Assembly (NCBI RefSeq): GCF_023703415.1
Contig: NZ_JAGMTU010000004.1
Location: 310,001 to 374,000, forward strand
Direction of reading: 5' to 3'
Length of the DNA stretch: 64,000 nucleotides
DNA from: Microbacterium sp. USTB-Y
GTDB lineage: Bacteria > Actinomycetota > Actinomycetes > Actinomycetales > Microbacteriaceae
This document shows, piece by piece, positions 40,010 through 49,569 of the stretch; the first letter of the stretch is position 1; every line of letters begins with the position of its first letter. The notes under the pieces were generated by a model that made no database searches, was not told the origin of the DNA, and was given only the letters and a program-made list of their open reading frames with translations. The position numbers and the translations under genes are program-made.

Positions 40010-41200
40010 TCAGCCGGCGAGGGCGACGCGGGCGGAGACACTGCCCACGCTGGAACCCCCGCCGCGCACCGAGAACATGATGCCCTGCGACAGGCCGTGC
40101 GAGCTCGGCTCGCTGACGCCCGCCGCGTTGGCGTTCACGTAGTACTGCCCCTCGCCGAGGTGCACGCTCTCGATGGTGAGGTCGACGGACTGCGGTCCGT
40201 CGATCGGATCGAGGGTGACCCCGATCATCTCGGTGTTGCTGGCGAGCACCATCTGCCCCAGCGGGGTGTCGATGCTGAACCCGACCTCCCAGCGTTCGAT
40301 CCGGTGGAGTCCGTCGACGTTGATGCGGATGGTGAGCGCATCATCGATCCCGATCTCGGAGGTGGGCTCGCCGGCGGCGTCGAGGAGCTCGATGCTCTTG
40401 ACCTGGATGGGGTGCTGCGTCTCGTCCGGCGCGGCCTCGTCCGCACGGCGCCCCTCCAGCACATTGCGCAGCGCCCGCACCGCCTCGTTGGTGTCCCCGT
40501 CGAAGACGACCTCGCCGTGGCTCAGGACGATGCCGCGGTCGCAGAGCTCCTGCACCTGGTTGGCGGCGTGGCTGACCAGGATGATGGTGCGTCCCTCCTG
40601 GCGGAACTGCGCGATGCGCTCCATGCACTTGCGCTGGAAGGCCTCGTCGCCCACGGCGAGGACCTCGTCGACGAGGAGGATGTCGGGATCCGTGTGCACC
40701 GCGACCGCGAAGGCGAGGCGGACGTACATGCCGGACGAATAGAACTTGACCGCGGTGTCGATGAACTCGCCGATGCCGCTGAAGGCGAGGATGTCGTCGA
40801 AGCGCGCGGTGATCTGCTCCCGGCTGAGCCCGAGCAGCGAGGCGTTGAGGTAGACGTTCTCCCGCCCGCTCAGGTCGGGGTGGAATCCGGCTCCGAGTTC
40901 GAGCAGGGCCGCCATCCGCCCGCGGGTCTGCACGGTGCCGCGGGTCGGCGAGACGATGCCGCCGATGAGCTTGAGCAGGGTGGACTTGCCGGATCCGTTC
41001 GCACCCAGCAGACCCACGGTCGTCCCGGCCTCGATCGCGAGCGTCACGTCGCTGACGGCCGTGAACGTCGAGCGGTGCTCCTCGCCGAGCCTGCCGAAGT
41101 GGACGATCCTGTCCTTGAGGCTGTTGTCCTTGCGGACGCGGAACTCCTTCACCACGCCGTTCAGGCGGACGATGTCGGGACGGTTGTCGTTGTCGGTCAT
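40010..41200 (-). CDS. wzt: ABC exporter ATP-binding subunit with Wzt carbohydrate-binding domain
   Basis: 396 residues. ATPase domain ~1-250: Walker A GANGSGKSTLLK, signature YSSGMYVRLAFAV, Walker B ILLVDEVLAVGDEAF, H-loop LVSHAANQ. Residues ~270-396 are a beta-rich C-terminal domain (IGIDDALTIRINV, VGFSIDTPLGQMV, LGEGQYYVNANA) matching Wzt_C, which in E. coli O8/O9a recognises the modified end of the glycan before export. It overlaps the permease stop by one base (TGATG). With RgpF-type enzymes upstream in the same operon, a rhamnose-containing chain is the probable cargo (inference). Confidence 0.92.
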   Translation of the reverse strand: MTDNDNRPDIVRLNGVVKEFRVRKDNSLKDRIVHFGRLGEEHRSTFTAVSDVTLAIEAGTTVGLLGANGSGKSTLLKLIGGIVSPTRGTVQTRGRMAALLELGAGFHPDLSGRENVYLNASLLGLSREQITARFDDILAFSGIGEFIDTAVKFYSSGMYVRLAFAVAVHTDPDILLVDEVLAVGDEAFQRKCMERIAQFRQEGRTIILVSHAANQVQELCDRGIVLSHGEVVFDGDTNEAVRALRNVLEGRRADEAAPDETQHPIQVKSIELLDAAGEPTSEIGIDDALTIRINVDGLHRIERWEVGFSIDTPLGQMVLASNTEMIGVTLDPIDGPQSVDLTIESVHLGEGQYYVNANAAGVSEPSSHGLSQGIMFSVRGGGSSVGSVSARVALAG

Positions 41201-42114
41201 CACAGCTCCTGCGCGAAGTTCCCCTGCATCCGGGTGAACGCACGGTGCGCCCCCCAGAGCAGGACGACGCCGATCACGGCAGCGATCAGCATGCGGAGTC
41301 CGAGGTTCGCCGGATAGTCGGCGTCGGTGCCCGCGCCCCAGAAGGCGCGGTGGAAGCCCAGCACGCCGATCGTGAGGGGATTGGCCGCGTACACCTCGAG
41401 GATCCAGGTCGGCAGGTGGAAGCGCTCCAGGGCGCTGCGGACCATGGAGTACGAGTACACGATCGGGGACGCCCACATCGCGAGCATCATCACGACCTCG
41501 GTGAGGTACTGGATGTCGCGCAGGTACACGTTCAGCGCGGCGAGCAGCAGGCCGATCGCGACCCCGTAGACGATCACCACGAACAGCGACGGGAAGAACC
41601 AGAGCATCTCCACGGGTGCCGGAAGCGCTCGGAAGCCGATCGCGGCGACCAGCAGCACGAGCAGCTGGACGAGGAACATGAATCCCGCCGCGCCGATGCT
41701 GGCGAGCGGGAACACCTCCCGCGGGACGTAGATCTTCTTCACCAGCCCGGCGTTGCCGACGATGGATCCGGTCGCGCCGAACACCATGTCGCTGAAGAAG
41801 CCGAAGATCGTGAGTCCGGAGAAGAGGTAGATCGCGAAGTTCGGGACCCCCTCCGCCGCGCGCAGGAACTGCCCGAGCACGAGGTAGTACATCAGGAACT
41901 GGATCAGCGGGCGGATCACCGTCCAGAGGAATCCGAGCACGCTGTCCCGGTAGCGCGCCTGGAGGTCGCGACGGACCAGGAGGAACAGCAGCTGGCGGCG
42001 CGAGATGATCTCGCGGATCTTGCCGCCGCGGACGCGCAGCCCGCGGGCGTCGATCGTGGAGAACGGCTCGGCGGCGACGCGCGCGAATCTTTCCGTCGTG
42101 TCCAATGTGCTCAT
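41200..42114 (-). CDS. wzm: ABC polysaccharide exporter permease (Wzm type), second system
   Basis: 304 residues, ABC-2 polysaccharide-export family with six helices after a ~60-residue cytoplasmic start. LLVRRDLQARYRDSVLGFLW is the coupling region; GNAGLVKKIYVPREVFPL and LNVYLRDIQYLTEVVMML are family hallmarks. It is distinct from the permease at 7430 and goes with the Wzt_C-bearing ATPase. It follows the second RgpF-type gene by 52 nt; GGAA lies close to the ATG. Confidence 0.92.
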   Translation of the reverse strand: MSTLDTTERFARVAAEPFSTIDARGLRVRGGKIREIISRRQLLFLLVRRDLQARYRDSVLGFLWTVIRPLIQFLMYYLVLGQFLRAAEGVPNFAIYLFSGLTIFGFFSDMVFGATGSIVGNAGLVKKIYVPREVFPLASIGAAGFMFLVQLLVLLVAAIGFRALPAPVEMLWFFPSLFVVIVYGVAIGLLLAALNVYLRDIQYLTEVVMMLAMWASPIVYSYSMVRSALERFHLPTWILEVYAANPLTIGVLGFHRAFWGAGTDADYPANLGLRMLIAAVIGVVLLWGAHRAFTRMQGNFAQEL

Positions 42115-42166
42115 ACTTCCGTGATTCCCGTCTCAGAGGGCTGCGGTTGCGGATCCGGCACGGTCA

Positions 42167-44095
42167 TCATCGACCGAGGACCCGCCGCAGGGCCGTCCGC
42201 GGTCTCCTGACCGCTCGGGCGACCTTGCCGACGATGCTCGGTGAGGCCATGACGCTGCGCAACCGCGCGCCGGTTCCGGGAAAGTTGACGCGCATGTACA
42301 TTCTCGCAAAGTCGCGCGCCGATCCGGTACCGACGAACCCGGCCTTGCGGATGAGCTCGATCTGCTCGTAGGCGTAGCCGGGCGTGGTCGCCGAGAGCTC
42401 GTCCAGCAGGAAGTCCATCGTCGTGTGGCTGAGCGCCATGTACTCCGCCGTCGCGACCGTGCGCACGTGATACCCGAGCTCCCCCGCCGCGTACACCGGC
42501 AGCCGCTCGAGGATGTGCGCGAGGCCGCCGTCGCGATACGCCTCCGCCCCGCCGAAGTCGGCGAAGGTCCAATCGTGCTCGAGCAGGATCCGCAGGGCCT
42601 CGGGACGACCGATGTACATGGATCCGAACGGCGCGAGCGGCGACACGTCGTCCAGCGGGACGCGGATGCCGAGCTCATCGCAGAGAGCCTGGGCGCCCTC
42701 CTTGTTCACGGACCAGCCCCGGCCCAGCGTGGGGTAGCCGATGTGGATCATCGGGGGGAAGACGAGCCCGAGCCCGGGCTCGCGCTGGAACAGCGCCACG
42801 AGGTTGGCGGTGTAGCCCGGCCCGTCGAGGAGGTTGAGGAACTGCTGCTCCTTGAAGTGGCGCCCGATGTTGAACCCGTCCTGCGGTGTCTTCTTCGAGT
42901 GGATCTTCACGAAGAGGTCGTAGCGGCCCGAGAGCAGCACGTCGCGGCAGGCGATGAGGAACGCGCTCTGGTCACGGCCGTCGTTCGACTCCAGCACTCG
43001 GACCTCGACCTCGCCCCTGGCGTGCCCGCGGCGGCGGATCGCCTCGCGGACGCCCTCGGCGCGATCGGGATCGGGGGTGGTCACGACGAGGTCGTAGCCG
43101 CCGGGGAGCGTATCGGCGCGATCGAGCATCTCGTCCGTCATCTCGACGTAGAAGATGTGCGCGAGCACGACCGTGCGCAGCGGGTGCGCCGGGTCGTAGG
43201 ACACGTCGGCGTCCGGCAGCACCTCGAGCGCAGCCGCGTCCGTGTTCAGATCCTTCGGGGGGATGGTCCGCGCGGCGTGCTGCCAGAACAGCTCCATCGG
43301 ATACCCCAGCTCAGCCGCCTTCTCCAGCGTCCACCGGCCGACGACCGCATGGCGATCCAGGTAGGGCGGCCACTGCAGGAAGGGCCGCCGCTTCAGGATC
43401 GGGCACCCGGCGTCCAGCAGCGCCTCTGCCCGATAGAGCGAGGGGTTCTTGGTGCCGATCTCGGCGGCCGGGTAGGCGACGTCGTGGGTGAAGCCGGCGT
43501 CGGCGAACACCTCCGTGAACACCGCCTCATGCTTGAGCACCGCATCGAAATACGTCGGCATCTCCGGCAGCTCCGCCCAATACCGCCGCCACGCCTCCGA
43601 CAGGAACATCTCCCGCCGCACCGCGATCCAGAACGACTGCAGATGATACGGAAGAACACCCTTCCCCGTGAACGGATTCGGCTCCTGCCGCACATGATCC
43701 GTCATGCCCCAGAAATGAACCGGCCGCCCCGCCATCCGATCCAACACCGGACCGAACGACCCCACCGGACCGAACCACGTGTCATTCGTCAGCAGAACCT
43801 CATCGAACTCCGCGATCGACTCCCCCACATGATCCAGAGCCTCCTTGTGCGCCCAGATGTCGAACCCCGCATTCGAACGCACCAGGATCTCATCCGACAC
43901 CGGCTCCAGCTTGGCCCGACCCTCCTCCGACAGAGAACCGTTCACCACCACCAGAACCCGCGACCCCTGCTCCCGCAACCCCGCCAGAGCAAAAGGAACG
44001 AAATCCTCCACACCCCCACGCCGATCCCACACCACATACACGACCAACCGACGACCACCCACAGGAAAAACCACCGGCACGGCTGCCTCAGTCAT
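42167..44095 (-). CDS. RgpF-type rhamnan glycosyltransferase (copy 2)
   Basis: 642 residues. The N-terminal part (RRLVVYVVWDRRGGVEDF, VRSNAGFDIWAHKEAL, LLTNDTWFGPVG) is the rhamnan-synthesis F (RgpF) domain. The second half (~330-600) contains another RgpF-like segment, VKIHSKKTPQDGFNIGRHF, with PMIHIGYPTLG and FGSMYIGRPEAL. RgpF enzymes extend or decorate rhamnose polymers in streptococci. Codons for residues ~6-200 end mostly in G or T, whereas the rest end in C or G. That 5' part is identical in DNA to copy 1. Start 44095 overlaps the upstream stop by 8 nt. A hybrid origin by recombination is likely. Confidence 0.87.
   Translation of the reverse strand: MTEAAVPVVFPVGGRRLVVYVVWDRRGGVEDFVPFALAGLREQGSRVLVVVNGSLSEEGRAKLEPVSDEILVRSNAGFDIWAHKEALDHVGESIAEFDEVLLTNDTWFGPVGSFGPVLDRMAGRPVHFWGMTDHVRQEPNPFTGKGVLPYHLQSFWIAVRREMFLSEAWRRYWAELPEMPTYFDAVLKHEAVFTEVFADAGFTHDVAYPAAEIGTKNPSLYRAEALLDAGCPILKRRPFLQWPPYLDRHAVVGRWTLEKAAELGYPMELFWQHAARTIPPKDLNTDAAALEVLPDADVSYDPAHPLRTVVLAHIFYVEMTDEMLDRADTLPGGYDLVVTTPDPDRAEGVREAIRRRGHARGEVEVRVLESNDGRDQSAFLIACRDVLLSGRYDLFVKIHSKKTPQDGFNIGRHFKEQQFLNLLDGPGYTANLVALFQREPGLGLVFPPMIHIGYPTLGRGWSVNKEGAQALCDELGIRVPLDDVSPLAPFGSMYIGRPEALRILLEHDWTFADFGGAEAYRDGGLAHILERLPVYAAGELGYHVRTVATAEYMALSHTTMDFLLDELSATTPGYAYEQIELIRKAGFVGTGSARDFARMYMRVNFPGTGARLRSVMASPSIVGKVARAVRRPRTALRRVLGR
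43468..44082 (-). repeat. 615-bp perfect direct repeat, unit 1
   Basis: Identical base for base to 45392-46006 (offset 1924). It covers the 5' third of the second RgpF-type gene. The flanking bases differ on both sides. See unit 2. Confidence 0.95.
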
Positions 44096-46028
44096 CGCGA
44101 CCCCCCTTGACCGTCCGCACCGCGGCCTTGGCCGTACGCAGCCCGAATCGGGCGAACCGCCCGATCGGGTGCAGCACCGGGTGCAGACGGAGCACCACGT
44201 CACGGTGATTGATGTTCATGTACATCCGCAGCATCGCCACCGCACCGCCCGTCCCGAACCAGCCGGCCCGGTGCAGGAACTGGATCTGCTCCAGCGGGTA
44301 GCCGGGAGTGGTGGAGGCGAGCTGATCGACCTTGTACTCCATCGAGGTGTGGCTGATCGCCGCGTGCTCGCCGGTGATCACCGTCCGGGTGTGGAAGCCG
44401 TCCTCCCCGGCCGCATAGGAGACGAGCCGCTCCATGACCTTCGCGAGCGCCGGTACGGCCTTCGAGGTCGGCTTCGCGTAGTCGGCGGGACGGAATCCGG
44501 CCTCCACCAGGCGCCGGATCGCCTGCGGCCGCCCGATCCACATGCCGCCGTACGGCGCGAGGGGCGAGATGCCGTCGAGCGGAACCTGGATCCCGAGGCT
44601 CTCGCAGATCTGCTTCGCCCGGGGCAGGTAGAACGACCAGGCACGCCCCGGGAGGGTGTAGCCGACGTGCATCATCGGCGGGTAGACCACGCCGAGTCCC
44701 GGCTCCTTGGCGAACAGCGCGAGCACGTTGCGGACGTAGCCGGGCGAGTTCAGCAGGTTCTCCAGCTGGTAGCGGGAGAAGTAGCGCCGCGCGTTCGCGG
44801 ACCGCTGCCTCGGGGTGCGACCATGCACCTTGACGATCAGGTCGTAGCGGTCTTCGGCGAGCACGTCCCGGCAGCCGATGAGCAGCGCGCTCATGTCGCG
44901 CCCCTCCGGCGGGACCACGCGGACATCGACGGCGGCCAGCCCGGTCAGGCCGAGCCCTGCCACGGCTGCGCCGACCTCCTCGACGGCTCCGGCGTCGGTC
45001 AGGGTGACGTACAGGTCGAACGGATGCGGGATCGCCCGCAGGGCACCGATGACGCGGGGGACGTCGTCGGTCTTGGTCAGGTGCGCCACCGCGGCGAGGC
45101 GGGGCGGGTGCTCCGGATCGGGCTCCCGCGCCTCGTCGGAGAGGACCTCGAGCATGCCGGCATCGGTGTTGAGCACCTTGGGCTGGACGTTGCGCGCCAG
45201 GTTGCGCCAGACGAGGTCGACCGGGTAGCCGTGCCGGGCCATCGCCGAGACCACCCGGCGCCCGCTCACCGCGTGGCGGTTGAGGAACGGCGGATAGTGG
45301 AAGAGCGGACGGCGCTTGACGAGCGGGCAGCCGTCGTCGACGAGGAGATCGGCGTTGAACAGCGCAGGGTGCTCGGTCGGGTAGTCGCTCTCCGGGTAGG
45401 CGACGTCGTGGGTGAAGCCGGCGTCGGCGAACACCTCCGTGAACACCGCCTCATGCTTGAGCACCGCATCGAAATACGTCGGCATCTCCGGCAGCTCCGC
45501 CCAATACCGCCGCCACGCCTCCGACAGGAACATCTCCCGCCGCACCGCGATCCAGAACGACTGCAGATGATACGGAAGAACACCCTTCCCCGTGAACGGA
45601 TTCGGCTCCTGCCGCACATGATCCGTCATGCCCCAGAAATGAACCGGCCGCCCCGCCATCCGATCCAACACCGGACCGAACGACCCCACCGGACCGAACC
45701 ACGTGTCATTCGTCAGCAGAACCTCATCGAACTCCGCGATCGACTCCCCCACATGATCCAGAGCCTCCTTGTGCGCCCAGATGTCGAACCCCGCATTCGA
45801 ACGCACCAGGATCTCATCCGACACCGGCTCCAGCTTGGCCCGACCCTCCTCCGACAGAGAACCGTTCACCACCACCAGAACCCGCGACCCCTGCTCCCGC
45901 AACCCCGCCAGAGCAAAAGGAACGAAATCCTCCACACCCCCACGCCGATCCCACACCACATACACGACCAACCGACGACCACCCACAGGAAAAACCACCG
46001 GCACGGGAAGGGAAGTCATGAGGCGCAT
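44088..46028 (-). CDS. RgpF-type rhamnan glycosyltransferase (copy 1)
   Basis: 646 residues, same plan as its neighbour: N-terminal RgpF domain, then a second domain with VKVHGRTPRQRSANARRYF, PMMHVGYTLPGRAWSF and YGGMWIGRPQAI. Outside the repeat the two proteins are only moderately similar (perhaps 40% by eye), yet residues ~7-210 are encoded by identical DNA. ATG 46028 is chosen because CCGGAG lies just ahead; ATG 46019 is the alternative. A TAGGAT -10 at 46089-46094 would drive this four-gene operon (two GTs, permease, ATPase). Likely role: building or capping a rhamnose chain exported by the adjacent ABC system. Confidence 0.87.
   Translation of the reverse strand: MRLMTSLPVPVVFPVGGRRLVVYVVWDRRGGVEDFVPFALAGLREQGSRVLVVVNGSLSEEGRAKLEPVSDEILVRSNAGFDIWAHKEALDHVGESIAEFDEVLLTNDTWFGPVGSFGPVLDRMAGRPVHFWGMTDHVRQEPNPFTGKGVLPYHLQSFWIAVRREMFLSEAWRRYWAELPEMPTYFDAVLKHEAVFTEVFADAGFTHDVAYPESDYPTEHPALFNADLLVDDGCPLVKRRPLFHYPPFLNRHAVSGRRVVSAMARHGYPVDLVWRNLARNVQPKVLNTDAGMLEVLSDEAREPDPEHPPRLAAVAHLTKTDDVPRVIGALRAIPHPFDLYVTLTDAGAVEEVGAAVAGLGLTGLAAVDVRVVPPEGRDMSALLIGCRDVLAEDRYDLIVKVHGRTPRQRSANARRYFSRYQLENLLNSPGYVRNVLALFAKEPGLGVVYPPMMHVGYTLPGRAWSFYLPRAKQICESLGIQVPLDGISPLAPYGGMWIGRPQAIRRLVEAGFRPADYAKPTSKAVPALAKVMERLVSYAAGEDGFHTRTVITGEHAAISHTSMEYKVDQLASTTPGYPLEQIQFLHRAGWFGTGGAVAMLRMYMNINHRDVVLRLHPVLHPIGRFARFGLRTAKAAVRTVKGGRDD
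45392..46006 (-). repeat. 615-bp perfect direct repeat, unit 2
   Basis: Exact copy of 43468-44082. It begins six codons into the gene if ATG 46028 is used and ends inside the RgpF domain at the AYP residues. The last ~45 bp at its 3' coding end use C-ending codons like the host genes, while the rest use G/T-ending codons. Confidence 0.95.
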
Positions 46029-46088
46029 CAGCTCCGGATAAGAACACGGGTCGTCCGGTCGTCGCGTCCTGCACGACGACCGCGGATC

Positions 46089-46094
46089 ATCCTA
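46089..46094 (-). promoter_or_regulatory. -10 element of RgpF/ABC exporter operon
   Basis: TAGGAT on the minus strand with a leader of about 54 nt to ATG 46028. It lies between the rmlA stop and the operon, so the operon need not depend on rmlA read-through. Confidence 0.4.
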
Positions 46095-46106
46095 GATCGT
46101 GGCGGT

Positions 46107-48066
<1,960 letters not shown>

Positions 48067-48067
<1 letters not shown>

Positions 48068-49479
48068 TGACCGTCGAGTTCGGCAAGCAGCTCCAGGTCG
48101 TCGAGACGCCCATCCCGGGCATGATCGTCCTCGAGCTGCCGGTGCACGGCGATGCGCGCGGATGGTTCAAGGAGAACTGGCAGCGCGAGAAGATGACCGC
48201 GCTCGGCCTCGCGGACTTCGGCCCGGTGCAGAACAACATCTCGTTCAACGACGCCGTCGGCACGACGCGCGGCATCCATGCGGAGCCCTGGGACAAGTGG
48301 GTCTCGGTCGCGACCGGACGCATCTTCGGCGCCTGGGTGGATCTGCGCGAGGGCGAGAGCTTCGGCACCGTCTTCACGATCGAGCTGGATCCTTCGCGTG
48401 CGATCTTCGTGCCGCGCGGGGTCGGCAACTCGTACCAGACGCTCGAACCGGACACGGCGTACACCTACCTCGTGAACGACCACTGGTCGCCGGACGCGAG
48501 CTACTCGTTCCTGAACCTCGCCGATGAGACGGCCGCGATCGACTGGCCGATCCCGCTCGCCGACGTCGAGATCTCCGAGAAGGACAAGAACCATCCGCGT
48601 CTCGCGGACGTCACCCCGATCGCGCCGCGCAAGATCCTCGTGGTCGGCGCGAACGGTCAGCTCGGCCTCGCCCTGCGCGCCGAACTCGGCGAGGCGGCGC
48701 ACATCGAGTACGCGACGCGCGCGGATCTCGACCTGGCGGACGCGCAGCTCGGCACGGCGCGCCGCTGGCGCGACTACGGCACGATCATCAACGCCGGCGC
48801 CTACACGGCCGTCGACCTCGCGGAGACCCCCGAGGGTCGTCGCGACGCATGGACCGCCAACGCCGAGGGCCCTGCGCGCCTTGCCCGCATCGCGGCCGAG
48901 AACGGCATCACGCTCGTGCACGTGTCGAGCGACTACGTCTTCGACGGCACGGCCGACCGGCCCTATCGGGAGGACGACGCCCTGGCGCCGCTCGGGGTCT
49001 ACGGTCAGTCCAAGGCCGCCGGCGACATCGCCGCGGCGACCGCCCCGCGGCACTACATCCTGCGCACGTCGTGGGTCATCGGCGAGGGCAAGAACTTCGT
49101 CCGCACGATGGCCTCGCTCGCCGAGCGCGGCATCGACCCGAAGGTCGTCGACGACCAGACCGGCCGCCTGACGTTCACGGACGACATCGCCCGGGCCATC
49201 GCGCACCTGCTGCGCACGGAGGCGCCGTACGGCGTCTACAACGTCACCGGGTCCGGCGAGCCCGCCACCTGGGCGGACATCGCGCGCACCGTGTTCTCCG
49301 CGACCGGGCACGACCCCGCGCGGATCACCGGCGTGAGCACGGAGGAGTACTTCGCCTCCGCGAGCGCCCCCGTCTCGCCCCGGCCGCGCAACAGCGTCCT
49401 CGATCTGACGCGGATCACCGGCACCGGCTTCTCGCCGAGCGATCAGGACGCGGCGCTCGCTCGATACCTGAGCGCCTGA
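48067..49479 (+). CDS. rmlCD: Bifunctional dTDP-4-dehydrorhamnose 3,5-epimerase / reductase (RmlC-RmlD fusion)
   Basis: 470 residues. Residues ~1-175 are RmlC: HGDARGWFKENW, TTRGIHAEPWDKWV with the catalytic His, and IFVPRGVGNSYQTLE, where stand-alone RmlC usually has HGF. Residues ~190-470 are RmlD: KILVVGANGQLGLALR for NADP(H), SSDYVFDGTADRPY, GVYGQSKAAGD with Tyr-x3-Lys, LRTSWVIG and RPRNSVLDL. Together they finish dTDP-L-rhamnose. This fused form is known from Corynebacterium and relatives. It is coupled to rmlB by a TGATG overlap and ends 24 nt before a terminator hairpin. Confidence 0.95.
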
Positions 49480-49503
49480 GACCGCGCCGGGCACCCGAGA
49501 CCG

Positions 49504-49543
49504 CGCCGGCGCCGCCGCTCACCAGGAGCGTGCGGCGCCGGCG
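49504..49543. terminator. Bidirectional GC hairpin between rmlCD and the secreted repeat protein
   Basis: A 12-bp perfect stem (49504-49515 with 49532-49543) with a 16-nt loop lies between two convergent genes. There is no T-tract on either side. Confidence 0.5.
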
Positions 49544-49569
49544 GCGTCCGAGGGCGGAGCGCGGAGGGG

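Noticed and set aside
43400..46030. An insertion sequence or transposon as the source of the 615-bp repeat
   Set aside because: There is no transposase, no terminal inverted repeats and no target duplication; the repeat is coding and in frame in both genes.
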